64,000 nt of DNA. Origin: Thermoplasmata archaeon (GTDB lineage: Archaea; Thermoplasmatota; Thermoplasmata; Lutacidiplasmatales; UBA184). A model generated the notes under the pieces. The model worked only from the letters and a program-made list of their open reading frames with translations, was not told the DNA's origin and made no database searches. This document shows positions 39,448 to 49,165 of this stretch, one piece after another. How positions within the stretch are numbered: the stretch's first letter is position 1; every line of letters starts with the position of its first letter. The DNA is taken from the NCBI GenBank assembly GCA_021828195.1, contig JAKASQ010000001.1, positions 105,202 to 169,201 of the forward strand, in the 5' to 3' direction. A program made the translations under genes and the position numbers.

Positions 39448-40158
39448 GTGGACCACCCATTCGCGCTCGGGGTGACTTCTACGGCGCTGCTCGACCACCC
39501 GAAGAACGTCGACGATTTGAGCGACGACAAGGGATTCCAGTGGAAGTTTCACTGCGACATCTGCGGGAGCGGATACGACTCGGGCTTCATCGCTTCCAAG
39601 AGCGCGGCCTCTTCCCGAAGATTCGGTTTTCTCAGCTCGGGCCTTTCCGCCCTCGGGAGCGCGGCGAGCAGCGCCGGCGGCAGCCTCTCAAGCGGACTGG
39701 GAGGGGCGAGTCAGGCCGCCGGAGGGGCGAGCCAGTTCCGAGGCATGTCCGCCGACTGGCACAAAGAGCACGACAACGCCTTTGCGCAAGCGGTCAACGA
39801 GGCAAAGGTCCACTTCAAGATCTGCCCGAAGTGCAAGCTCTACGTCTGTCCCGACGATTGGAACAACGAGGCGGGGTTGTGCACCACCGATTCGCCGTCG
39901 CTCGCCGCGGAGATGCAGGCCGCCAAGGCTCAAGCCCGGATCGAGCAGATGCAGACCGCGGTCAAGGCCCAGTCGCAGTATGATGGTGACTCGACCGACC
40001 GCGCCACGATCTGCCCGGCCTGCGGCAAACCCTCGGGCGCGGGAAAGTTTTGCAACAATTGTGGAGCCCCCCTCGGGTTTCGGGTCTGTCCGAAGTGTCA
40101 GCACCAGAACCCATCGACCGTCAGCTTTTGCGGGGAGTGCGGCGCGAAGCTCGGGTGA
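39448..40158 (+). CDS. Zinc-ribbon protein with Gly/Ser/Ala-rich low-complexity linker
   Basis: FHCDICGSGYDSGFIASKSA; KICPKCKLYVCPDDW; CPACGKPSGAGKFCNNCG; CPKCQHQNPSTVSFCGECGAKLG; GTG start. Confidence 0.72.
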   Translation: MDHPFALGVTSTALLDHPKNVDDLSDDKGFQWKFHCDICGSGYDSGFIASKSAASSRRFGFLSSGLSALGSAASSAGGSLSSGLGGASQAAGGASQFRGMSADWHKEHDNAFAQAVNEAKVHFKICPKCKLYVCPDDWNNEAGLCTTDSPSLAAEMQAAKAQARIEQMQTAVKAQSQYDGDSTDRATICPACGKPSGAGKFCNNCGAPLGFRVCPKCQHQNPSTVSFCGECGAKLG

Positions 40159-40169
40159 CCCGGTCGACC

Positions 40170-41483
40170 ATGTGCCGGTACTGCTTCTCCGACTCGCCGT
40201 GTGACCACGGAGCTGAAAAGACCCCAGGCTCCGCGTGTACATGCTCGCTCGCGGGGCCGAGCAAGTGTCCCGGCTGTGGATGCGAGTGCATGCCCTGGCA
40301 CTGGGGGCTCGGGTTCGTGGGTCCACTGTCCATCCGGTCGTTTTTCGGGGTCGGGGGTGACGAGAACCCCGGCTTCTCGGGATTCCCTGCGTCGAAGACC
40401 CAGATCGTGGACGCGGCCCGTGAAGCGCTTCAGGATGCGGAGGCCGACATGACCGATGTGGGCTGGCTCTCCGGAAACCTCCCAGACGGGACGTTTCGGG
40501 ATGTGGGCGAAGTATTCATTGCGCTGATGCCGGTCATTGCCTGCCGGGGGCAGGACGCTTCCGCGCTCGTGACGGCGCTCCCGATGACTGCGGTTGCGTC
40601 GGGGACACGAATGGTGGTCGGCACCGACCAGTCGGCCGTGCTCGTCGGCTCGGACGGTCGACCTCTGGATCGTTTTGGGCCCGGCGAGCACCTCCTATCG
40701 CGAGAGGCCGCTCCTCAAGCCGCCGCCGGATCCCGACCGGTGGCCGCCGGATTCGCGAGATCCGCGATCGACGCCACGCCGGTCTTCGCATCAACCCAGG
40801 AAGTTCGAACGTCGCTGAACCGCTCGACCCATACTCGCTCCGGGGAGAGCGTCGCCGTTCGTGGAAGCGTAACGGTATCGATCGGCGCGCTGCCCGAGTT
40901 TCTCGCGAAGGTGGGCTCGCGGCCACGCGGGCTCTCGGCTGCCGAGGGAGAGGCCGAGATCGCCAAGATCCTCGGATCGGCCCTGGAACAGACCGTAGCC
41001 TCCCACGAGATGAGGGAGCTGACGGGGTCGGGCGCCCTTCTCGAAACAGCCGTTCGCGCGGGGGCCGCGCAAGCCGGCCTCCGCGTACTGGCGCTGTCCT
41101 TCGAGCCGGTTACCGCTCTGTCCGCGGTGGATCAGTTAACCGCGGTTCAGGAGATGCAGCGCCGAGCGCTCGCAAACATGCCACCGGAAATGCAAGCCAA
41201 GATCTCGGCCCAGCTGACGCAGGCGATGGAACGGGCCCAAGCCGGGAGAGGGACCGTCGCGAGGGGAAAGAACGATGGGGCGCCCTCGGTCCCCGCCGCC
41301 CCGAGCCGTGCCACTCCCGCCGTGTTGACGTGCCCGTCGTGCCACGCTCCGAACGCTCCGGACCGCAAGTTCTGCGGGAACTGTGGCAAACCCCTCCCCT
41401 CCAAGCGCGTGTGCGCTAGCTGCGGGAAGGAGGCGGAACTCGTCGTGAAGTTCTGCGGCAGCTGCGGCGCCCGGCTAGCGTAA
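40170..41483 (+). CDS. SPFH/band-7-like domain protein with N-terminal Cys cluster and C-terminal double zinc ribbon
   Basis: MCRYCFSDSPCDHG...KCPGCGCEC; GTDQSAVLVGSDGRPLDRFGPGEHLLS; SPFH-like middle; CPSCHAPNAPDRKFCGNCGKPL and CASCGKEAELVVKFCGSCGARLA. Confidence 0.7.
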   Translation: MCRYCFSDSPCDHGAEKTPGSACTCSLAGPSKCPGCGCECMPWHWGLGFVGPLSIRSFFGVGGDENPGFSGFPASKTQIVDAAREALQDAEADMTDVGWLSGNLPDGTFRDVGEVFIALMPVIACRGQDASALVTALPMTAVASGTRMVVGTDQSAVLVGSDGRPLDRFGPGEHLLSREAAPQAAAGSRPVAAGFARSAIDATPVFASTQEVRTSLNRSTHTRSGESVAVRGSVTVSIGALPEFLAKVGSRPRGLSAAEGEAEIAKILGSALEQTVASHEMRELTGSGALLETAVRAGAAQAGLRVLALSFEPVTALSAVDQLTAVQEMQRRALANMPPEMQAKISAQLTQAMERAQAGRGTVARGKNDGAPSVPAAPSRATPAVLTCPSCHAPNAPDRKFCGNCGKPLPSKRVCASCGKEAELVVKFCGSCGARLA

Positions 41484-41760
41484 CTCACACCCCATAGGAG
41501 GGACGAGGCAGAGAAATTGCACTCAGGAGACGGGGTCGAAGCGTAGGAATGCCTTCGAGCACGCGGTGCGATCCGAACTTGCGGTCGAATCCTGGTCAGC
41601 GATCTTCCACTCGATCTGACGCCACGGGGTCCGCGAGGGGGCACCCTTCGCTCTAGCGGCCGTGGGCGTTCGAACCATCGGGGATGAAGTACGATCCTCT
41701 TGAGGTGCGTCCACTCCCTCGTGAGCCGGAAGACGCTCGACGCCACGGCCGCGATGCCCT

Positions 41761-42630
41761 TCAGGGAATCTGCGCGGGGTTCATCCGACTGACGCCACCG
41801 CCGCCGCGGAGCCCGTCGAGCCTTGTGACTTCGTCGGGGGTGAGGGAGAAGTCGAAGATCCGTGCGTTCTCCGCGATCCGCCCTCGGTGCACCGACTTCG
41901 GGAGGACGATGAATCCATGCTCGATCCCCCATCGAAGCAGGATCTGCGCCGGAGTGCGGCCGTGCGCCTGGGCGATGCGGGACACCGTAGGGTCCCCGAA
42001 TCGAAGTCCGCGGGTCAGCGGGGCCCACGCTTCCAGCCGGATTCCTCGGCGCTCGCAATAGCCCGCGAGCTCCGGATCGTAGACGAACGGATGGAACTCG
42101 ACCTGGTTCACCGCCGGCACCGTTTTCGAGCTCGCCGCGAGCTCTTCGAGGTGCCGCACGGTGTAGTTGCTCACCCCGATGGCTCGGCAAACCCCTTCGC
42201 GTTGGAGCTTCTCCAGTCCTCGCCAAGAGTCGATTCGATCCTGGGGGGAGTTCGCCCGAGGTGAGTGGATGAGATAGAGGTCGATGTAGGAGAACCCAAG
42301 CCGCTCCAGGCTCGCGTGTGCGGCCTTCTGAGAGCGCTCGAATCCCTGGTCCGTGTGCCAGAGCTTGGTCGTGACGAACACGTCCTCGCGAGGGATCCCG
42401 CTTGCTCGGACGGCTTGTCCAACATCCGCCTCGTTTTCGTAGAGCGTCGCCGTGTCGATATGGCGATACCCGAGTTCGAGCGCCCAGGCGACGGCCTGTC
42501 GGGTCACTGGACCCGGTGGAGACAGGTAGACACCGAGCCCGAGCATCGGGATCTCGCTTCCTTGGTTCAGACGCACGCGGGGGTCGCTTCGGGGAGTGGA
42601 CGCGGCGGACACCCCCGGGACAACCCCCAT
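41761..42630 (-). CDS. Aldo/keto reductase
   Basis: GYRHIDTATLYENEADVGQA, DLYLIHSP, AIGVSNYTVRHLEEL, LPKSVHRGRIAEN. Confidence 0.93.
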   Translation of the reverse strand: MGVVPGVSAASTPRSDPRVRLNQGSEIPMLGLGVYLSPPGPVTRQAVAWALELGYRHIDTATLYENEADVGQAVRASGIPREDVFVTTKLWHTDQGFERSQKAAHASLERLGFSYIDLYLIHSPRANSPQDRIDSWRGLEKLQREGVCRAIGVSNYTVRHLEELAASSKTVPAVNQVEFHPFVYDPELAGYCERRGIRLEAWAPLTRGLRFGDPTVSRIAQAHGRTPAQILLRWGIEHGFIVLPKSVHRGRIAENARIFDFSLTPDEVTRLDGLRGGGGVSRMNPAQIP

Positions 42631-42658
42631 CGGTGCTTATCGTGCGTCGCCCGCCGCC

Positions 42659-43435
42659 CTAGCGCGCGCCGTTCGTGCGCCTTCGGGAGGTCGGGAGGCC
42701 TTCCGGCCAAACTGGGTCCTCACCGGTGGAGGCGCTCCGGTAGGCGTCCGCATAGCCGATCGACAATAGACCGTAGGTCACGAAGAGCGGGGCGATCGCG
42801 AAGATGAACGGTGCGAGCGCGAGGAACATCGCCGGCCAGTTCGTGAAGAAGTCGATGAAGAGACCTACGATCGCCTGGCCGAGAGCGAGACCGGAGATCA
42901 TCGAGACGCCGAGCGACCATGCGAACGCGGCCCAGCCCAGCACCCGGCCGGTCGAACCCTGGAGCGGATCGACCATCGCTCGCAGCCGGTGGATCCACGC
43001 ACCGATGGCGAAGACCAGGGCTCCGCCGATGATCCACGCGAGGAGGGCCGGGGTGTCGCCGCCCCCGACGGTGCCGAGCCCGAAGTTGAGGAGGGCGGTT
43101 GCGACTATTCCTCCTCCGAACATCGAGATCGTCGGCCAAGGAACCCCACGGTGGGCCGGAGGAACGGGTCGTGGATGAAGTCGGTTCCATTCGTGAAGAC
43201 CCCGCCAGAGGAAGTAGAACCCGGCCAGGGTCGCCGCGATGCTGAGGTAGTATCCGAGCGGGTTCGTCCGGACCGGGCCCACGCTGATGAGAATCTGATA
43301 GATCTCGGTCACCGCCTCCATGAGGAAGCCTCCGATGAGTGCCCGGATCGCATGACGTTCGGAGGTGACCTGCGGCATGACGAGCCAGCGCCACCCCGGC
43401 GGCGGTGAGAGCGTGGGCGAGGAGGCCGGAATCAT
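42659..43435 (-). CDS. Polytopic membrane protein of unknown function
   Basis: Multiple TM segments (IGGFLMEAVTEIYQILISV, PTISMFGGGIVATALLNFGLG, MFLALAPFIFAIAPLFVTYGLL). Confidence 0.62.
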   Translation of the reverse strand: MIPASSPTLSPPPGWRWLVMPQVTSERHAIRALIGGFLMEAVTEIYQILISVGPVRTNPLGYYLSIAATLAGFYFLWRGLHEWNRLHPRPVPPAHRGVPWPTISMFGGGIVATALLNFGLGTVGGGDTPALLAWIIGGALVFAIGAWIHRLRAMVDPLQGSTGRVLGWAAFAWSLGVSMISGLALGQAIVGLFIDFFTNWPAMFLALAPFIFAIAPLFVTYGLLSIGYADAYRSASTGEDPVWPEGLPTSRRRTNGAR

Positions 43436-43796
43436 CGACGAGGCCCCGGAGAATCCGGGAGCGGAAGGCAATACCCTAGGGCGCACGTTTCCGGGCAGGC
43501 GATGCTCCGAATGGATGTCCGAGCATCGATCTGCCGAGAGTTGGGCGGTAGCGACCCGGATCGGACGCGACCGGCCGCTCGGAGAGGTTCGGGAACAAGC
43601 GCCATCTACAGCCCCCCGGCTCGCCGTACTTCGCCCCGGACCGTCTGACCAAGGGGGCCTCCTCGACGTGGATCGGGTACCCGAAGCAGGTGATTCCATC
43701 GATGCGGGTGAAGATCCATCACGAACTCCAGCGCGACGGAGCTCGGCCTCTTGAAGCCGGCGCGACCTCCGAGAATGGCGCCGTCGGCATCACCCG

Positions 43797-44420
43797 TCAA
43801 GCGTACCGAAACTTCGTCAGGGTCGTTCGGGCGACCGGGACGCGCTGAGCTACCGAACCCAACAGATCGTGGATCGCATCTCGGGTCCACACGCCGTTCA
43901 GGTCGAGCGAGATGGCGTGGCGACGCTGGGTGCGACGGACGACCACGTCGACTCGATGGCCCTGCTGGTCGGAAAGTCGTGCGGCGAAGGACCGCGCCTT
44001 GAGCAGGGGGGACGCGCCGTCGCCCTCGAGCACGGCGAGGAGATCTCCCACCGGTTCGTTCGAGCCCCGACGCGACTTCTCCGCGGGTAGAGGAAGCCAG
44101 CCGCCCGGGGAAACCTCCCAGTGATCGATCTGCCGAAACCGCCGGGCGGAAAGCGCATGAAGAGTCCCGACCGTGAGCAGCACCAGATCGGGTGTCCGCG
44201 CGACCTGAGCCCGGGACAGGGCCCGCTCGACCTGTTGGAGGTGAGGGGCGTCTCCCCGAAGGGCGGCGTCGGTGGAGACGTCGATGTCGAGATGGGCGTG
44301 ATCGTACGGTCGGCGCTTCGCGCGTCGGTTCGCCCGCGGACCCGATACCGGCTCGTTGAGGATCGAGACGGGTCCGATTAGGTCGGGTGCGGAAAGTGCG
44401 AGGGGTTTGGATGCGGGCAC
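43797..44420 (-). CDS. Hypothetical protein
   Basis: Open 207-codon frame with protein-like composition; no family recognised. Confidence 0.4.
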   Translation of the reverse strand: MPASKPLALSAPDLIGPVSILNEPVSGPRANRRAKRRPYDHAHLDIDVSTDAALRGDAPHLQQVERALSRAQVARTPDLVLLTVGTLHALSARRFRQIDHWEVSPGGWLPLPAEKSRRGSNEPVGDLLAVLEGDGASPLLKARSFAARLSDQQGHRVDVVVRRTQRRHAISLDLNGVWTRDAIHDLLGSVAQRVPVARTTLTKFRYA

Positions 44421-44489
44421 CGAGGCGACAGTCGATCACCCCGCCGATAACCTTTGCTGGAAGCGACCGGCTCGATGGTTCGAGCGGTG

Positions 44490-44795
44490 TTACCGGCCCG
44501 AGCCTCGGTCCGGATCCAGGGCCGATAGGGCGCGGGCGCGCAGCCGGTTCGTGGTCTCGATATCGGTGAGGCTCTCGATCTCCAGCATCTTCGCTCGCGA
44601 GGTTCCGGACCGTACCCAGTGAACCGCGGAGTGGGGCACCGAAAGCCAGTCCGCGATCAGGATCGCCACCGAACGGTTGGCCTCTCCGTGCGTGGGAGCT
44701 GCCCGGCAACTCACGACCCAGCGTTGGCGCCACGCGTCCCAGGCGAGTGCGTCGTTCGCAGCGGCGGGCTTCACCCACATGGAGATCCGGGCCAT
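44490..44795 (-). CDS. DUF167 (YggU-like) protein
   Basis: VSCRAAPTHGEANRSVAILIADWLSVPHSAVHWVRSGTSRAKMLEI. Confidence 0.83.
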   Translation of the reverse strand: MARISMWVKPAAANDALAWDAWRQRWVVSCRAAPTHGEANRSVAILIADWLSVPHSAVHWVRSGTSRAKMLEIESLTDIETTNRLRARALSALDPDRGSGR

Positions 44796-44824
44796 CGTTC
44801 TCCTCGACTTGAGAGCGTGCGATG

Positions 44825-46381
44825 TCAGAGAGCGCTCGCCCCTTCGAGCGGCTCGATCGGTTGGGCCGGGGCGCTTTCGGCGTCGGGGAGCGCATCGGAC
44901 TTGCGAGGCAAGCGGCCCCTCAGGAAGAGGATGAACACGAGCGCGACGACGAGCAGCGCGACCATGACCGCGAAGGTCTGGTCATACGAGCTGATCAACG
45001 ATTCGGGAAGCACCGGGTCCAGCATCGAGAATCGGGTCTCCTGAAAGGAGGTCAGCACCGATAGTCCGATCGCGCCCCCGAGCGTTTGGAGGAACTGGAT
45101 CAGACCTCCGGCCTCTCCGACATCGACGCTCGCGACCTCGTTCTGCGCCGCGAGCAGAAACACCGGGAAGGTCAGCCCGATCCCGAAGCCGAGAGGGATC
45201 AACGGGAGAATGATGCCTCCCACCGGGATGAACCCGAGGTAGAAGGTCCACAGCGGGGTGGCGACCGTAAGGGTCGTAAGGCCCATCATTCCGGCCAGAC
45301 CGATCACGACCCCGACGAGCGCGACGGTTCGGTAGGACATGCGGGTCAGTAGCTGGCCGCCCAGCGCGGCTCCGACGACGAGCGGAATCACGAGGAAGTA
45401 CAGGATGTCCCGCACCACATCCGCCGGATTGCTCGCCGTGGGATCAAGAGCGCCGGCGACCACCAAGGACAGGAACGTCGCGACCGGATAGAACACCATC
45501 CCGATGAAGAACGTCGCACCGCTTCCGGCGGCCACGACCCGGTGGGCGAAGAGGCGGACCGGGACGAGCGGGTTCTCCGCCCGGTATTCCCGGATCACAA
45601 AGGCGATCACGAGGACGACGCACACGGAGAGCAGGCCGATCACGCGGGGGTCGGTCCACGACCAGCCCTCACCGGAGATCTGGTAGAGCGGGAACATGAG
45701 CGTCGCCACCCACCCCGACAGGAGCGCGGCGCCGACAAGGTCGAAACGTCGTGCGCGCTCCGGAACGAGGGGACCCAGGGTCGTGGCGATGAGCACGAAC
45801 CCGAGGAGTCCGATTGGGATGTTGACGTAGAAGATCCAGCGCCAGGTGGTGAACCCGAGGATAGCGCTTCCGAGCAAGGGTCCGGCCACGACGGCGATGC
45901 CGAAGACCCCCGAGAGCAGCCCGATGACCCGGGCGCGGGTCTCCGGCGGAAAGGAGACCGCGACGATAGCGATGCCGACCGGGAAGAACCCTCCACTTCC
46001 GAACCCCTGGACCGCTCGGAACACGACGAGTTCCGAGAGGTTCTGACTGAGTCCGGAGAAGATCGAACCGACGATGAAGATCAAGAGGCCGCCCAGGAAG
46101 ACGTTCCGCCGGCTGCGCAGATCGGAGAGTTTGGCGAAGATCGGGATGGCGATGGCGGACGCGATGACGTAAGCGCTGATGACGAACGTTCCGCTGTTCG
46201 GTTGGCCGAAATCCCCCAGGATCGTGGAGAGGGCGGTGAGGACCACGAAGTTATCGAGCGCACCCATCAGGAGCGCGAGCAGGATCCCGACCACCACCAG
46301 GAGTTCGAAGCGTCGGCTCGGCCGGGCCGCGGACGGGGTCGCTGCGACCTCGCGGCCGGCATCGGTCGAGAGATCGGTCAC
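44825..46381 (-). CDS. MFS drug exporter (DHA2/EmrB-QacA-like)
   Basis: 14 TM-like segments; LLMGALDNFVVLTALSTILGDF; LSDLRSRRNVFLGGLLIFIVGS; GTG start chosen. Confidence 0.92.
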   Translation of the reverse strand: MTDLSTDAGREVAATPSAARPSRRFELLVVVGILLALLMGALDNFVVLTALSTILGDFGQPNSGTFVISAYVIASAIAIPIFAKLSDLRSRRNVFLGGLLIFIVGSIFSGLSQNLSELVVFRAVQGFGSGGFFPVGIAIVAVSFPPETRARVIGLLSGVFGIAVVAGPLLGSAILGFTTWRWIFYVNIPIGLLGFVLIATTLGPLVPERARRFDLVGAALLSGWVATLMFPLYQISGEGWSWTDPRVIGLLSVCVVLVIAFVIREYRAENPLVPVRLFAHRVVAAGSGATFFIGMVFYPVATFLSLVVAGALDPTASNPADVVRDILYFLVIPLVVGAALGGQLLTRMSYRTVALVGVVIGLAGMMGLTTLTVATPLWTFYLGFIPVGGIILPLIPLGFGIGLTFPVFLLAAQNEVASVDVGEAGGLIQFLQTLGGAIGLSVLTSFQETRFSMLDPVLPESLISSYDQTFAVMVALLVVALVFILFLRGRLPRKSDALPDAESAPAQPIEPLEGASAL

Positions 46382-46422
46382 GAAGTTCGCCCGGCCAGCG
46401 CACCGAGGCTCCTTACTTAAAC

Positions 46423-46435
46423 TTTGGATTCTAAA
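46423..46435. promoter_or_regulatory. Imperfect palindrome in the MFS/HxlR divergent promoter
   Basis: TTTGGATTCTAAA (TTTnGAnTCnAAA) between start codons at 46381(-) and 46477(+). Confidence 0.35.
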
Positions 46436-46476
46436 GCACAAGGATTTCACCTGGTGATGCCTCGGGTGCCCCCACG

Positions 46477-46941
46477 ATGAAGACCGCTCGCGCACCGCCG
46501 GGCTCCCCTTCCTGCAACTTCGAGGCCACGTTCGAGCTTCTCGGCCAGAAGCACGTCCTCGTCATTCTGCGAGCTCTGTTGGAGAAGAGCCCGCGGCGGT
46601 TCAACGAGCTGCAGACGAGTGTCTCCGTCAACACCGCAACGCTCTCGGATCGGCTGAAGCGTCTGGAGAACCTGGGCATCGTCCAGCGCCGTGCGCTCGC
46701 CGCCACGCCCCGACAGATCGAGTACCGCCTCACACCGATGGGCTGGGACCTGCTGAAGATCTTCCGGACGATGATGGAGTGGCGGCGGAAGTACTCGGCG
46801 GGTACCGGGTCGCGGGAAAGGTGCCCCCGAGCAAGGCGAGACCGAATCCGGGTTGAGCAATCGCCCCGGCGGCTGGATTCGCTCGTGCCCTACATCCGAG
46901 GAGGCTGCGGCGTCGATCGGCGCGATAGGAATGCCATGTAG
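46477..46941 (+). CDS. HxlR-family transcriptional regulator
   Basis: FELLGQKHVLVILRALLEKSPRRFNELQTSVSVNTATLSDRLKRLENLGIVQRR...EYRLTPMGWDLLKIF. Confidence 0.87.
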   Translation: MKTARAPPGSPSCNFEATFELLGQKHVLVILRALLEKSPRRFNELQTSVSVNTATLSDRLKRLENLGIVQRRALAATPRQIEYRLTPMGWDLLKIFRTMMEWRRKYSAGTGSRERCPRARRDRIRVEQSPRRLDSLVPYIRGGCGVDRRDRNAM

Positions 46942-47564
46942 CACGCCGGTCCGGCCTCCTCGCTCTCCGCCTGGAATGCGGTGTGGACGAACAGAAACTT
47001 TGGCTCGAACGCGACCGCTACCTCCTCGAGGGAAGGGCGGTGAGGGGGCCCCCGCGCCCCGGTGTGCTCGCGCGCGACCCAGGTCAGCACAAACCTTCCA
47101 TCGCGCCGGAGGACGCGATGAACCTCGGCGGCGTACTCTGCGCGACGCCCGATCGGGAGGGTGTGGAAGCATCCGTGATCGATCCCTCCGTCCAGCGAAC
47201 CGTCGCCGAACGGGAGGGCGAGGGCGTCCCCCTCCCGAACATCTACGCGGACCCTCGCCTTGGAGGCTCGCTCCCGGGCGGCGGCGACCGCGCCGGGCGA
47301 GATATCGATCCCGTGGGCCACGTAGCCCTGCTTCGCGAGGAATATCACGTTCGAGCCGGCTCCGCAACCGATGTCGAGGATCGACCCTCCCTTCGGAAGG
47401 AATCCCTGCGAGACGGCCAGCCGGGTCGATGGGCTCGGCCCCGGATCGAACCATGGGAGTTGATGGTACGGCGTTCTCTCGTACGTCGTTCTCCACCGCG
47501 CGCGCGCCTGTGCCGAGAGGCCGACGGGAGGACGCGCCGAGGGGCGTTGAGCCGCTCGCTTCAC
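46890..47564 (-). CDS. Class I SAM-dependent methyltransferase
   Basis: GGSILDIGCGAGSNVIFLAKQGYVAHGIDISPGAVAAARERA; overlaps HxlR gene tail to tail. Confidence 0.9.
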   Translation of the reverse strand: MKRAAQRPSARPPVGLSAQARARWRTTYERTPYHQLPWFDPGPSPSTRLAVSQGFLPKGGSILDIGCGAGSNVIFLAKQGYVAHGIDISPGAVAAARERASKARVRVDVREGDALALPFGDGSLDGGIDHGCFHTLPIGRRAEYAAEVHRVLRRDGRFVLTWVAREHTGARGPPHRPSLEEVAVAFEPKFLFVHTAFQAESEEAGPACYMAFLSRRSTPQPPRM

Positions 47565-47619
47565 CTCGCTCCTTCCCTCCGATCAGACCGGTTCCCCAGA
47601 TGAGGGCTTCGGCAAGCCA

Positions 47620-49068
47620 CTAGGCCGAGCGGTCGGTGGCGCCTCCCGAGCGCTGCGTCCCACGGCCCCTCCCCCAGAGGATGACCACCAGAGCCGCGCC
47701 CGTGAGCGCGGCCGAGACGAAGAAGACCGTGTGGATCCCGGCAAGGAACTGGGCCGCTTCGTTCGGTCCGGAGGAGGTCTGGGACCCGAGCAAGATCGAC
47801 TCGAGGGCGGATATCGGCAGCGCCGTGGACATGATGGCAAGGGTCAGACCGAGACCGATCGTCGCGCCCGTGTTCATGAGGGTGGTCCCGACCCCCGAAG
47901 CGACCCCGCGCCTCTCGGGAGGAACGGCGCTCATCATGGCCGCCCGGTTCGGGGAGGCGAACAGACCCATTCCGGCTCCCAGCAGGACGAACGGCCCGAG
48001 GAGAAGCGCGAACGGTGCGGCCGATGGGATCGCCGCGAGCCAAAGGAAGGCGCCGCCGCTGAACGCCAGGCCCGTGACCGTGAACCACCTACGGCCATAC
48101 CGGTCGGAGAAGATGCCGCTCAGCGGCCCCATGATCGCGAGGGAAGCCGAGACCGGGATCAGGAACAGTCCGGCGGTGAGGGCGCTGAGGTAGGTGGGGG
48201 GTCCTTGGAGATAGAACACCATGACGAAGATGAACGCCCCGCGGCCCAGAGCGTTCAGGAATGTGGCCAGCCCCGTCTCGGTGAACTCACGGTTGCGGAA
48301 CAGAGAGAGATCTAACATCGGGAACCGCTCCCGGCGCTCGATGAGGATGAACATCGCGATCAGCGCACCGCCGCCCACGAGGCCGGCCCCGGCCTCGAGG
48401 CCCGTCCACTGTCCGAGCGCGCCGAACGTCATCGCGACGAGCACGAGCCCGAGACCCGCGGCGAACACCACATTGCCTACCCAGTCGATCGGCTGCTCGC
48501 GCTGGGGCTTCTGCAGCTCTCTCAGATCGTAATGGGCGCGGATCGTCGCGAACGCTCCGATCGGGACGTTGACGAAGAAGATCCACTGCCAACCGATGGT
48601 CGTCGTGATGATTCCCCCGAGGACCAGCCCCATGACGGACCCGACGACGATGGAAACCTGGTTGATCCCGAGCGCGCGACCCCGTTCGTTCGGGGGAAAG
48701 GCATCCGTGATGATCGCGGCCGAGTTCGAGAACAAGAAGCCGGCGCCGATCGCCTGGACCATCCGGAATGCCACGAGCTCGGACCCGGTCTGGGAGAACC
48801 CGCACAGCAGCGAGCCGATCGTGAAGATGGCGAATCCGAGAACGTACAGCCGCACTCGCCCGAACATGTCGGAGAGGCGCCCGAAGTTCAGCAGGACCAC
48901 GGCGGTAACGAGCGAGTAGCCGAGCAGGATCCACAGCAGACTGGTCGCGCTCGTGTCGGGAAGCTGGCGGCCGATCGTCGGTAGCGCGATCAGCACGATA
49001 TTGGTGTCGAGCGCCGCCATCAGTGTCGCGACGGTCGTATTGGAGAGGACCCGCCACTTGTATTCCAT
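47620..49068 (-). CDS. MFS transporter (DHA2 family)
   Basis: ATLMAALDTNIVLIALPTIGRQL; GRLSDMFGRVRLYVLGFAIFTIGSLLCGFS; 12-14 TM segments. Confidence 0.93.
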   Translation of the reverse strand: MEYKWRVLSNTTVATLMAALDTNIVLIALPTIGRQLPDTSATSLLWILLGYSLVTAVVLLNFGRLSDMFGRVRLYVLGFAIFTIGSLLCGFSQTGSELVAFRMVQAIGAGFLFSNSAAIITDAFPPNERGRALGINQVSIVVGSVMGLVLGGIITTTIGWQWIFFVNVPIGAFATIRAHYDLRELQKPQREQPIDWVGNVVFAAGLGLVLVAMTFGALGQWTGLEAGAGLVGGGALIAMFILIERRERFPMLDLSLFRNREFTETGLATFLNALGRGAFIFVMVFYLQGPPTYLSALTAGLFLIPVSASLAIMGPLSGIFSDRYGRRWFTVTGLAFSGGAFLWLAAIPSAAPFALLLGPFVLLGAGMGLFASPNRAAMMSAVPPERRGVASGVGTTLMNTGATIGLGLTLAIMSTALPISALESILLGSQTSSGPNEAAQFLAGIHTVFFVSAALTGAALVVILWGRGRGTQRSGGATDRSA

Positions 49069-49165
49069 CGTCCTCCTCAGGGGCGGCGGGCAGGATCGGC
49101 TTCCCCGGTCGCGTGACGCGACGGGAAGCCCACGGAGCGCCGGACCACGGGCCGGACGACCGCCC

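Noticed and set aside
43606-44895. 429-aa minus-strand ORF
   Set aside because: Arg/Pro-rich, overlaps the DUF167 and hypothetical genes in another frame; no recognisable domain.
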